NCBI RefSeq assembly: GCF_017316025.1
Contig: NZ_JAFLVT010000008.1
Coordinates: 518,281 to 582,280, forward strand
Source: Candidatus Enterococcus myersii
GTDB taxonomy: Bacteria; Bacillota; Bacilli; Lactobacillales; Enterococcaceae
Direction of reading: 5' to 3'
DNA: 64,000 nt
Below, piece after piece: positions 26,585-35,087 of this stretch. The notes under the pieces were generated by a model that saw nothing but the letters and a program-made list of their open reading frames with translations, had not been told where the DNA came from and ran no database searches. The translations under genes were made by a program, and so were the position numbers. Positions within the stretch are counted from its first letter, which is position 1; the number at the start of each line of letters is the position of its first letter.

Positions 26585-27751
26585 ATGAAAACAAATTTTG
26601 ATTTTATGATGCCCAGTGTCAATTTTTTTGGTCCAGGAGTAATTAAAAAAATTGGCGAACGAGCAAAAATATTAAATATGAAAAAAGTCTTAATTGTGAC
26701 AGATAGTTTTTTGCGTCAAATGGAAAATGGTCCGGTCAAACAAACAGAAGCAAGTTTATCTGATGCTGGTGTGGCTTATGCAATTTTTGATGAAGTAGAA
26801 CCGAATCCCAAAATTCGCAATGTAAAGGCTGGGGCAGCATTGTATCAATCTGAAAACTGCGATGCCATTATAACCGTGGGCGGTGGCTCTGCTCATGATT
26901 GTGGCAAAGGGATTGGAATTGTTTTGACCAATGGTACTGACGTGATAAAATTGGCAGGAATTGAAACGCTAGATAAACCATTACCTCCGCTAATGGCAGT
27001 TAACACGACGGCAGGTACTGCTTCTGAAATTACCCGGCACGCAGTCTTGACAAATGAAGCGACACATTTGAAATTTGTGGTAGTTTCATGGCGTAATGTA
27101 CCGCTAGTTTCCTTTAATGATCCATTACTAATGTTAGATGTTCCAACAAAATTAACCGCTGCAACTGGCATGGACGCATTGTGTCATTGTGTGGAGGCTT
27201 ACGTTTCAGAAAATCGCAATCCGATTACAGACGCGCAAGCAATTCAAGGAATGAAGTTAATTGGGCAATATTTACGACGTGCAGTGGCAAACGGTCACGA
27301 TTTAGAGGCACGTACCAATATGGCCTATGCTTCGCTACTTGCGGGTATGGCATTTAACAACGCTGATTTAGGGTATGTTCACGCGATGGCGCATCAATTA
27401 GGTGGTCAATACGATGCGCCTCATGGTGTTTGTTGTGCTGTATTAATGCCTACTGTTGAACGTTGGAATATGATCGCTAGTCCAGAACGCTTTGCAGATA
27501 TTGCTGTTTTTTTAGGTGAAAATATTGCAGGCTTGTCAAAAATGGCAGCTGCTGAGCGGGGAATTGCAGCATTAGAACGTATTTCAGAAGATGTCGGCAT
27601 TCCTGCAAATATTAAATCCATAGGCGCAAATCCGGCTGACTTTTCTTTAATGGCAGAAAATGCTTTGAAAGATGGGAATGCTTTTTCAAATCCCCGTAAA
27701 GGGACAAAAGCCGATATCGTTTCACTGTTTGAAGCAGCCTATAATGCTTAA
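26585..27751 (+). CDS. Iron-containing alcohol dehydrogenase, DhaT-like (1,3-propanediol dehydrogenase type)
   Basis: 388 residues, the usual size for DhaT. VGGGSAHDCGKG is the nucleotide-binding motif (residues 99-110), NTTAGTASE follows, and the iron ligands fall in TGMDALCHCVEAY, YVHAMAHQLG and APHGVCCAVL. DhaT reduces 3-hydroxypropionaldehyde to 1,3-propanediol with NADH. It is preceded by AGAAGGGA and lies in the dha operon, but no glycerol dehydratase is in the window. It may therefore reduce another aldehyde, or the dehydratase may be elsewhere. Family assignment is firm; substrate is not. Confidence 0.88.
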   Translation: MKTNFDFMMPSVNFFGPGVIKKIGERAKILNMKKVLIVTDSFLRQMENGPVKQTEASLSDAGVAYAIFDEVEPNPKIRNVKAGAALYQSENCDAIITVGGGSAHDCGKGIGIVLTNGTDVIKLAGIETLDKPLPPLMAVNTTAGTASEITRHAVLTNEATHLKFVVVSWRNVPLVSFNDPLLMLDVPTKLTAATGMDALCHCVEAYVSENRNPITDAQAIQGMKLIGQYLRRAVANGHDLEARTNMAYASLLAGMAFNNADLGYVHAMAHQLGGQYDAPHGVCCAVLMPTVERWNMIASPERFADIAVFLGENIAGLSKMAAAERGIAALERISEDVGIPANIKSIGANPADFSLMAENALKDGNAFSNPRKGTKADIVSLFEAAYNA

Positions 27752-27764
27752 CTAAAGGGATAAC

Positions 27765-27804
27765 AGGTGGTATTAAAACCGTCTAAAATAATAGCACCTT
27801 TTTT
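27765..27804 (+). terminator. Terminator after the dha cluster
   Basis: GGTGGTATT ... AATAATAGCACC with some mismatches, followed by six T. Confidence 0.5.
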
Positions 27805-27854
27805 ATTTAACTACTCCTACGCGTCTTTTGTTGACAAAAAGTGTCAACAAAAAG

Positions 27855-27885
27855 AGCTGTGACAATTGTTGTCACAGCTTTTTTT
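27855..27885. terminator. Strong terminator downstream of the dha cluster
   Basis: AGCTGTGACAA-TTG-TTGTCACAGCT (11 bp perfect stem) and a T7 run. It is preceded by a second small hairpin, GTTGACA-N5-TGTCAAC (27830-27848). Confidence 0.85.
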
Positions 27886-28007
27886 GTTTGCTTAGAAAGT
27901 TTAGTGAAATATAAGAAATGTGACCACTAAGCGGACTATTTTAGTTTTAGTGCTAAAAATGATACGCTTACATTGAAGGAAAATTAAATAGTAGAGGAGT
28001 GGTGAAA

Positions 28008-28217
28008 ATGGAGGAGAAAGAAAAACAATTAGCAGACTTGGCTAAAGAAGCAAAAAAAGATAAGACAATGGAAAAAATCGACGAAATGGAAAAAGAATTG
28101 CAACTGGATGATGACAATGAAGAAAAAGATGAAAAAGAAAGCAAAGGCCTTGAAAAGGTGTTAGAAGAGACTCCGTTACCTGGCGCCAATTTTCGTGGCC
28201 CCAACCAGACCTTTTAG
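28008..28217 (+). CDS. Small highly charged hypothetical protein
   Basis: 69 residues from ATG 28008, chosen because GAGGAG lies 8 nt upstream; in-frame GTGs at 27999 and 28002 overlap that Shine-Dalgarno. More than half of the first 50 residues are K, E or D, predicted as a single helix or coiled coil. The tail (PLPGANFRGPNQTF) is proline/glycine-rich and quite different. No cysteine, membrane segment or signal is present. I do not recognise the family. It stands alone between the dha terminators and the infC leader. Confidence 0.6.
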   Translation: MEEKEKQLADLAKEAKKDKTMEKIDEMEKELQLDDDNEEKDEKESKGLEKVLEETPLPGANFRGPNQTF

Positions 28218-28289
28218 GCAATTAAAAGTATAGGTGTAAAATCGTAAAAGATAATACAGGCTCAAATAAAAGCCAGTTTCTTGAAATGT

Positions 28290-28334
28290 AGTACTTCTAA
28301 AAAGTTAGATTTTTAATCTGACTTTTGGAATTGC
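28290..28334. repeat. Imperfect palindrome resembling an IS3-family end
   Basis: AGTACTTCTAAAAAGTTAGAT and ATCTGACTTTTGGAATTGCT form an imperfect inverted repeat. The core AAAAAGTTAGAT/ATCTGACTTTT resembles the palindrome at 46006-46054. No transposase gene is nearby. Confidence 0.35.
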
Positions 28335-28403
28335 TGCAAAAGAAAATGGCTTTTTTTGCTTGGTAACAAAAATTTATAAAAAGTTAGTCAAGTTTCTTTC
28401 TTG

Positions 28404-28432
28404 TTGACAAAGAATTTTAGATATAGTATATT
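28404..28432 (+). promoter_or_regulatory. infC-rpmI-rplT promoter
   Basis: TTGACA (28404-28409), 17 bp, TATATT (28427-28432). Confidence 0.8.
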
Positions 28433-28438
28433 ATACGA

Positions 28439-28595
28439 GTTGAGAAATGAAAGCAGAAGCACCCGCTTCTCGCCTTAGTGAAGATATTGCTGGGCAGAAT
28501 AGTTAGATCGCTTGTTTACAAGCTGATTTTGCGCGCGGGTTCGAATTCGAACTCGTTTTTTTATTGCTTTCTCTCTTCAAAAAACTTGGAGGTGA
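28439..28595 (+). ncRNA. L20-type autoregulatory leader of the infC operon
   Basis: A structured 5' leader of about 155 nt between the promoter and infC. It contains a hairpin near GAAGCACCCGCTTC (about 28456-28470) and ends in a terminator, CGGGTTCGAATTCGAACTCG plus T7 (28536-28562). Firmicute infC-rpmI-rplT operons have an L20-binding leader that terminates transcription when L20 is in excess. Position and architecture fit; I matched it by arrangement, not by covariance model. Confidence 0.65.
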
Positions 28596-29117
28596 ATGAC
28601 CATAGCAAAGGATATGATGGTAAACGACGGCATTCGTGCACGTGAGTTGCGTTTGATCGACCAAAACGGTGAACAATTAGGTGTTAAAACTAAAGCAGAA
28701 GCATTGAGTATTGCAGAACAAGCCAATCTTGATGTCGTTTTAGTAGCTCCCGGTGCGAAACCACCAGTAGCGCGGATCATGGATTACGGGAAATATCGTT
28801 TTGAACAACAGAAAAAAGATCGTGAAGCTCGTAAGAAACAAAAAGTGATCAACATTAAAGAAGTTCGTTTAAGTCCGACAATTGATGTCAATGATTTCAA
28901 TACAAAACTGCGTAATGCACGTAAGTTCCTAGAAAAAGGAGACAAAGTGAAAGCTTCAATCCGTTTTAGAGGTCGTGCCATTACCCACAAAGAAATTGGT
29001 CAGAAAGTCCTTGATCGCTTAGCTGAAGAAGTTGCGGATATCGCAGTTGTTGAGCAAAAAGCGAAGATGGACGGACGCAGCATGTTTCTAGTGGTTGCAC
29101 CAAAACCTGAGAAATAA
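28596..29117 (+). CDS. infC: Translation initiation factor IF-3
   Basis: 173 residues. [14 protein letters not shown] at the N-terminus, [13 protein letters not shown] in the linker region, and [18 protein letters not shown] and [11 protein letters not shown] in the C-domain are IF-3 signatures. It prevents premature 30S-50S joining and checks the start codon. The ATG at 28596 is only 3 nt after GGAGG, whereas an ATA codon at 28602 is 9 nt after it. IF-3 genes often start at rare codons as part of autoregulation, so the true start may be AUA 28602. Confidence 0.96.
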   Translation: MTIAKDMMVNDGIRARELRLIDQNGEQLGVKTKAEALSIAEQANLDVVLVAPGAKPPVARIMDYGKYRFEQQKKDREARKKQKVINIKEVRLSPTIDVNDFNTKLRNARKFLEKGDKVKASIRFRGRAITHKEIGQKVLDRLAEEVADIAVVEQKAKMDGRSMFLVVAPKPEK

Positions 29118-29169
29118 GCGTCAGTCAGTCAAAGTTCATGAAGAATTGATTTTGAGGAGGAAATTAGTT

Positions 29170-29370
29170 ATGCCAAAACAAAAAACACACCGCGGTTTAG
29201 CAAAACGCGTAAAACGTACCGGTAAAGGCGGATTAAAACGATTCCGCGCGTTTACAAGCCACCGTTTCCACGGCAAAACAAAAAAACAACGCCGTCAATT
29301 GCGTAAAGCAAGCATGGTGTCAGCTGGCGATTACAAACGTATCCGTCAACAATTAGCTCGTATGAAATAA
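29170..29370 (+). CDS. rpmI: 50S ribosomal protein L35
   Basis: 66 residues from ATG 29170, which has GAGGAGG 10 nt upstream. The sequence is highly basic: [30 protein letters not shown] and [12 protein letters not shown] are the standard L35 segments. It is the second gene of the infC operon, 52 bp after infC and 62 bp before rplT. Confidence 0.97.
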   Translation: MPKQKTHRGLAKRVKRTGKGGLKRFRAFTSHRFHGKTKKQRRQLRKASMVSAGDYKRIRQQLARMK

Positions 29371-29432
29371 GCTAATTGAACCCTTGCTTTACCATTTCAA
29401 AAATTCGAGATTTATTTTAGGAGGAATTAAAC

Positions 29433-29792
29433 ATGGCACGTGTTAAAGGTGGAACAGTAACTCGTAAACGTCGTAAAAAAGTGCTTAAATTAGCTAAAGG
29501 TTACTACGGTTCCAAACATACTTTATTTAAAACAGCAAAAGAACAAGTAATGAATTCATACAACTACGCATACCGCGATCGTCGTCAGAAAAAACGCGAC
29601 TTCCGCAAATTGTGGATCGCACGTATCAACGCAGCGGCTCGTATGAACAACTTGAGCTACTCAAAATTAATGCATGGCTTGAAATTGGCTGAAATCGACA
29701 TCAACCGCAAAATGTTGGCTGATATTGCAGTCAACGACGCAGCAGCTTTCACTGCACTAGCTGACCAAGCGAAAGACGCATTGGCTAAATAA
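29433..29792 (+). CDS. rplT: 50S ribosomal protein L20
   Basis: 119 residues, full length. [36 protein letters not shown] and YSKLMHGL are diagnostic. L20 nucleates 50S assembly and in Firmicutes represses its own operon through the upstream leader. It has an AGGAGG Shine-Dalgarno and strongly biased codon use. A perfect terminator follows. Confidence 0.98.
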   Translation: MARVKGGTVTRKRRKKVLKLAKGYYGSKHTLFKTAKEQVMNSYNYAYRDRRQKKRDFRKLWIARINAAARMNNLSYSKLMHGLKLAEIDINRKMLADIAVNDAAAFTALADQAKDALAK

Positions 29793-29810
29793 TTATATTT
29801 AACTACTGCA

Positions 29811-29842
29811 AATCCCTCACGAATTTCGTGAGGGATTTTTTT
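29811..29842. terminator. rplT terminator (also serves the convergent gene)
   Basis: AATCCCTCACGAA/TTCGTGAGGGATT perfect stem with T7, 19 bp after the rplT stop. Confidence 0.92.
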
Positions 29843-29847
29843 ACGAT

Positions 29848-30453
29848 TTACACGTCCTGAAGTAAGGCGTATAAAGGCAGTAGCTCTTTGTAAGTTTCTT
29901 CAATATATTGCGCGGCTTTAGCAGGATGATGCCATAATTCATCTTTATTTTTAATAATTCGTCCAATTTGGAATTCAGCTTTTTTAACGGTGCTCAGTCG
30001 CAGTAAGGCATGTTCTAAATTTTCTTGCGTTAATGGGACTGTTTTTTCTTTGGTATGATCCAAACTCATAACGGTATCTGCTGGTAGCCTATCAAATATA
30101 GCAGTGTTTTTTAACAGTATAGCTGCCATTTCTTTTTGTCTTTTTGGTTGATCGATAATGGAGAGCCACATGAAAACATATTCTGGCCAAATACCGATTT
30201 GAAAGTGAGCACTCATTTTGTAGCCGCGTTTACCTTCGCTCATAGCGGCCCAAGTATTTTCGGGCGGGTGAACAGTTCTACGGCGGTGTTGGGCAATATG
30301 CAGATAAAAAGGATGTTTAAAGTGTTGTGCTAGCATTTCGCAAGTTGGGTTACCAATTGCTGTAAAAACTGGCTGAATCTCGCTACGAATAGCAGCCATT
30401 CGTGCTTCTAAACCTGGTATAGTAAAAACGGTAAAGCTTTTTTCATTAAACAT
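29848..30453 (-). CDS. DUF1054/UPF0637 family protein (YktB-like)
   Basis: 201 residues from ATG 30453 (AGGGAG upstream). The frame extends to 30522 without a good start. Segments such as NEKSFTVFTIPGLEARM, HIAQHRRRTVHPPENTWAA and FQIGIWPEYVFMWLSII match the DUF1054 family typified by B. subtilis YktB. Biochemical function is unknown. It is cytoplasmic with no signal peptide. It is convergent with rplT and transcribed alone. Confidence 0.82.
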   Translation of the reverse strand: MFNEKSFTVFTIPGLEARMAAIRSEIQPVFTAIGNPTCEMLAQHFKHPFYLHIAQHRRRTVHPPENTWAAMSEGKRGYKMSAHFQIGIWPEYVFMWLSIIDQPKRQKEMAAILLKNTAIFDRLPADTVMSLDHTKEKTVPLTQENLEHALLRLSTVKKAEFQIGRIIKNKDELWHHPAKAAQYIEETYKELLPLYALLQDV

Positions 30454-30620
30454 TTCATAACTCCCTTTAGTTAGTGTTAATTTAAAGATAGCATATTTTC
30501 TTTTCCAGATAAAAAATAACAATTCAAAATTTTTTCACAAAAAGTCTTTTATTTTTTTTAGTTAATGTTACAATTGTGTTACAAAAGAAATGTTTTTGTA
30601 AAAAATAAAAGTGAAGAAGT

Positions 30621-31616
30621 GTGATCAAAGTGAAAAAAGTATTGGGGATTTTGGCTTTCATGGCGTTATTAACAGTTCCAAGTGCGTATGCCGCTGAGGA
30701 AAATACGGCTGCAAATGTGAATGAAAGTGAAGAAACACTAACCACCACAACGGCTGAGCAGATGAGTACGACTCAAACGACAACATCTTTAGAGACGACC
30801 AGTGAAGAGACAACAGATACGACAACCACAGCTGTTGAAGTGGGGGAAGCAATCAAAAATGGTATTGAAGAACAGACGGGAATTAAAGCTGTTGAAGCTA
30901 GTGAAACCGTTAATCAAAATGTAGTTGAAATTCGCAAAGCCTTGGCAAGTGGGCAATATGCTATTACGCCAGAAGCGTTGGCAAACTATACAGATGAACA
31001 GTTAGACGAAGCGTTGCAATTATTTACCCGCATAAATCAAGATTTTTATGGTATGGATTTAGGCGCGTATGTACGTCTCTTAACAGCCTTATATCAAGAT
31101 AAAACAATTGCTGTGTCATCAGCACTTGCAGCTTTAAGTTTTGACGCGACCGGTTTATCTTTGTCGGAGTTGAAAAACCAAGTCGATGCATTAGAAAATT
31201 ACTTGCAAACTGTTTATCCAGCCAATAGTAGCTTTATTTCAATTCGGCAGTTAAGCCATGATGAACTGCTTGCAATTTTAAATTTTATAACACCACTACA
31301 AGAAAAAATGTTGGCAGAAGAAGGGCGATTTTTCCCCGGCATTATTGCTTGGATTGCCCGCTATGCCTCTGAAGGAATCCCGCAAGCCCGCAATGAATTG
31401 GTGAAGCCTGTGACGACGAATGCGACCACAGAAACAACCTCTGCTACTAATGAGACGACAACGGAATCTTCTGTAACTAAAAAAGAAGATAATAAAAAAG
31501 AACAAACTGGAATTTTACCAAAAATGGGAGACAATCCGATGTTTTATGTTTCAGTTATTGGGATATTGGTAATTATTAGCGTTACTTTCATTTTTTACCG
31601 TCGCAAAAAGAAATAG
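30621..31616 (+). CDS. Cell-wall-anchored surface protein with LPKMG sorting signal
   Basis: 331 residues. An N-terminal signal peptide (hydrophobic LGILAFMALLTV, predicted cut after AYA near residue 24) is followed by a low-complexity Thr/Ser/Glu-rich stretch (about 30-72). A helical folded region (75-255) precedes a second Thr/Glu-rich stalk. The C-terminus has LPKMGD (near 299), a hydrophobic span and RRKKK, the layout of a sortase substrate with Met in place of the usual Thr of LPXTG. The GTG at 30621 is used; a second GTG at 30630 is an equally plausible start. The middle domain is not recognised. It is monocistronic with its own terminator. Confidence 0.82.
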   Translation: MIKVKKVLGILAFMALLTVPSAYAAEENTAANVNESEETLTTTTAEQMSTTQTTTSLETTSEETTDTTTTAVEVGEAIKNGIEEQTGIKAVEASETVNQNVVEIRKALASGQYAITPEALANYTDEQLDEALQLFTRINQDFYGMDLGAYVRLLTALYQDKTIAVSSALAALSFDATGLSLSELKNQVDALENYLQTVYPANSSFISIRQLSHDELLAILNFITPLQEKMLAEEGRFFPGIIAWIARYASEGIPQARNELVKPVTTNATTETTSATNETTTESSVTKKEDNKKEQTGILPKMGDNPMFYVSVIGILVIISVTFIFYRRKKK

Positions 31617-31637
31617 ACATTTTATAGCTAGAAAATA

Positions 31638-31696
31638 AAATATCCTTGGGAAAAAACTGGTAAAAACAGTTTACATTCACAAGGATATTTTTTTTG
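31638..31696 (+). terminator. Terminator after the surface-protein gene
   Basis: AAATATCCTTG ... CAAGGATATTT stem with a T8 run; a smaller inner hairpin sits in the loop. Confidence 0.8.
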
Positions 31697-31778
31697 AGCG
31701 ATTATTTAATTTATAACTACGGACATGATTTTGATAACTAAAGTAGTCAGAGTAAATGGATGAATTAAAAAAATAGAA

Positions 31779-31852
31779 TCGGGAAAACAGGATTTGAACC
31801 TGCGACCCCTTACTCCCGAAGCAAGTGCTCTACCAAGCTGAGCTATTTCCCG
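31779..31852 (-). tRNA. tRNA-Pro (anticodon CGG), unusual T-loop
   Basis: Read on the minus strand, 74 nt fold as a cloverleaf. The acceptor is CGGGAAA/TTTCCCG with discriminator A, the D-arm GCTC...GAGC, the anticodon stem CTTGC/GTAAG with loop TTCGGGA (anticodon CGG at 31816-31818), and the T-stem GCAGG/CCTGT. The body resembles firmicute tRNA-Pro. Two oddities: the T-loop is TTTGAAT rather than TTCGAAT, so C56, which normally pairs with G19, is U; and CGG is a rarely kept Pro isoacceptor in this group. CCA is not encoded. It could be functional or decaying. Confidence 0.85.
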
Positions 31853-32001
31853 TCAACGATTACTACGTTACTGCTAAAAGATAATTTTTGCAAAAGAAAA
31901 GGTCAAGTGTTTCGTAAAACGACTTAGCATCATGACAGAGTGCAAGTCATCAGTTATACTAATTAAAAGTCATCTTTTCTAAAGGGACTAAGGAGGTTTT
32001 T

Positions 32002-32652
32002 ATGGATTTTGCCAATCAAGATTTTGCATATTACGAGCGCACCATTGCATTGATGTATCGCAAGTTTTTTATGAAGCGGATTGTATTATCACTTTTAGCA
32101 CTTTTGATTATTGTTATTTACAGTCTTATTTTTAAAGATCATTTACTTGTAAATGGTGTTATTGTCGTCATACTTTTAGGGGTAACTTTTCTACTGCTAC
32201 AAAAGCTGCAGGAATTTCCCAAAGTTTATGCTGACTTTTTAGCACAAAATAATCCGACAGCTGAAATTATTCAAATTGAAGAAGCGGAATATACGTATAA
32301 TGTCAAAAAAGATAAGCAATTAATCGTTGCGATTAATAAAAAAGGGGCGCGTAACTTACCTGCTAGTAATAAGCAATATACTTTGTTAGTCGGATTTGCG
32401 AAAAACTTTTTTACACTGCAGCCTTTGGAGCTTTACTATTATGATATGTTGGAGCTGACTTATGAAGAGAAGTTTCGGTTAAAACGCAATGGTTACAGTA
32501 ACGTGCCTCGGTTTTTACGACGTTTTACTTGGAGTAATTTGAAGGCTACAGCTGGTAATGGTGTGAATTTCATTTTAGGAAATCTGTTTTTCTTATTTAT
32601 TTTATATCGATTACTGCGTTATTTATGGCGCTTTGTTCAAATGTTGTTTTGA
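32002..32652 (+). CDS. Hypothetical membrane protein
   Basis: 216 residues that I cannot assign to a family. Two membrane helices lie near the N-terminus (about 25-43 and 49-66) and a third near the C-terminus (about 190-208). Between them is a soluble domain of about 115 residues rich in Tyr, Phe and Lys, with KKGARNLPASNKQYTLLVGF. The tail is basic. GGAGG 6-7 nt upstream supports the start. It is preceded by the tRNA on the other strand and followed by the Cys-leader region, so it is probably monocistronic. Confidence 0.75.
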   Translation: MDFANQDFAYYERTIALMYRKFFMKRIVLSLLALLIIVIYSLIFKDHLLVNGVIVVILLGVTFLLLQKLQEFPKVYADFLAQNNPTAEIIQIEEAEYTYNVKKDKQLIVAINKKGARNLPASNKQYTLLVGFAKNFFTLQPLELYYYDMLELTYEEKFRLKRNGYSNVPRFLRRFTWSNLKATAGNGVNFILGNLFFLFILYRLLRYLWRFVQMLF

Positions 32653-32674
32653 TTGTTATTTAATAATTTACTTA

Positions 32675-32703
32675 TTGACAGCAAATGTTGTGGATGGTAG
32701 ATT
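32675..32703 (+). promoter_or_regulatory. Promoter of the mccAB-luxS operon
   Basis: TTGACA (32675-32680), 17 bp, TAGATT (32698-32703). It lies 35 bp before the leader-peptide start, giving a leader of about 250 nt ahead of mccA. Confidence 0.65.
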
Positions 32704-32737
32704 TGTATCAAATTTTAAGAAAAGGGGTCAGGCGGAC

Positions 32738-32836
32738 ATGGCACAGCGAACTGTTTTAGTTGCAGATTGTTGTTGTATGGTGCAAAAAATTGCAGCATAC
32801 CATTTTGTCATGCCTATTAATAGACCTAGTTTCTAA
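32738..32836 (+). CDS. Cysteine-rich-codon leader peptide (32 aa) upstream of mccA
   Basis: ATG 32738 opens a 32-codon ORF whose residues 11-13 are three consecutive TGT cysteine codons (VADCCCMVQK). A G-rich Shine-Dalgarno (aaaagggg) lies 10 nt upstream. Right after the Cys codons is a hairpin (GTATGGTGCA/TGCAGCATAC, about 32775-32800). The ORF ends about 60 nt before a strong intrinsic terminator that precedes the cysteine operon. This looks like a translation-coupled attenuator sensing charged tRNA-Cys. No zinc- or cofactor-binding role for the peptide is suggested. Confidence 0.7.
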   Translation: MAQRTVLVADCCCMVQKIAAYHFVMPINRPSF

Positions 32837-32897
32837 AATTTGTCGTAAATAATTCTGCGTGCACCAGAGTATATTTGCAAATATTTTTAGACTTTTC

Positions 32898-32931
32898 GAG
32901 GTACTGATTAATAGTCAGTACCTCTTTTTTT
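32898..32931 (+). terminator. Attenuator terminator of the mccAB-luxS operon
   Basis: GAGGTACTGA (32898-32907) pairs with TCAGTACCTC (32915-32924) and T7 follows. It lies between the Cys leader peptide and mccA, so it must be conditional. Confidence 0.85.
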
Positions 32932-32961
32932 GTTTTCAACGTCAAAATAAGGAGTAAAAAC

Positions 32962-33891
32962 ATGATAGTAAATCAGATTGATGAATTGATCGGCAACACG
33001 CCAATGATACGGTTTACCAGTAAACAATTGCCGTTGCCTTTGGGGACAGAAATTTTTGCAAAATTGGAGTTTTTAAACCCTGGCGGCAGTATCAAAGATC
33101 GCTTGGGGCAATTTCTAATTCAAAAAGCGCTACGAAAAGGAGAACTGCAAGTAGGGGGGACGTTGATTGAGCCGACAGCAGGTAACACCGGAATTGGGTT
33201 AGCGCTAGCGGCGCAACCGTATAATATTCAAACCATTTTTGTAGTACCAGAAAAATTTAGTTTGGAAAAACAAGCGTTAATGCAGGCATTGGGGGCTGAA
33301 ATTGTTCATACGCCAACAGCAGCTGGCATGAGTGGTGCAATTAAAAAAGCCAAGGAATTAGCAGCAGAAATTCCTAATAGTTTTCTGCCATTGCAATTTG
33401 AAAATAAAGAAAATCCCCAAGCTTACTATGAAACCTTAGGCCCAGAAATTGCGGCCGAGTTTCCAAGTGGGTTGACGGCTTTTGTAGCAGGAGTCGGCTC
33501 AGGAGGCACTTTTGCTGGAACAGGCGCTTACTTGCAAGAAAAATATCCTGAAATTTTGTTGTATGGTGTAGAACCAGTGGGCTCTATTTTAAACGGTGGA
33601 AAAAGTCATCGTCATGAAATTGAAGGCATTGGGGTAGAATTTATCCCGCCATTTTTTGAAGCTTTAACAATCAGGGGCTATGAAACCATCAGTGATGACT
33701 TGGGATTTTCTTATACGCGTAAATTAGCCCAAACCTTTGGTATTTTGGCTGGCAGTTCCAGCGGCGCGGCTTTAGCAGCGGCAGTGAATGTGGCCCAAAA
33801 ATTGCCTGCTGCTAGTGTGATTGGCACAATTTTTCCTGATGCAGGCGATCGCTATTTATCAAAAGAAATTTACAGTCGGACAAATTATTAA
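32962..33891 (+). CDS. mccA: O-acetylserine-dependent cystathionine beta-synthase (CysK/MccA type)
   Basis: 309 residues, PLP fold type II. The Schiff-base lysine is K45 (NPGGSIKDRLG), the substrate loop PTAGNTG lies near 75, and VGSGGTFAGTG binds the PLP phosphate. The family includes cysteine synthase CysK. Its position directly before a cystathionine gamma-lyase gene, a YrrT-like gene and luxS is the B. subtilis mcc arrangement, so MccA (homocysteine + O-acetylserine to cystathionine) is favoured over CysK. AAGGAG precedes the ATG. It is first in an operon preceded by the Cys attenuator. Confidence 0.85.
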   Translation: MIVNQIDELIGNTPMIRFTSKQLPLPLGTEIFAKLEFLNPGGSIKDRLGQFLIQKALRKGELQVGGTLIEPTAGNTGIGLALAAQPYNIQTIFVVPEKFSLEKQALMQALGAEIVHTPTAAGMSGAIKKAKELAAEIPNSFLPLQFENKENPQAYYETLGPEIAAEFPSGLTAFVAGVGSGGTFAGTGAYLQEKYPEILLYGVEPVGSILNGGKSHRHEIEGIGVEFIPPFFEALTIRGYETISDDLGFSYTRKLAQTFGILAGSSSGAALAAAVNVAQKLPAASVIGTIFPDAGDRYLSKEIYSRTNY

Positions 33892-33929
33892 AAGAACTAA
33901 CAGTAAAAATTTATCAAAAGAAATTTTGA

Positions 33930-35087
<1,158 letters not shown>

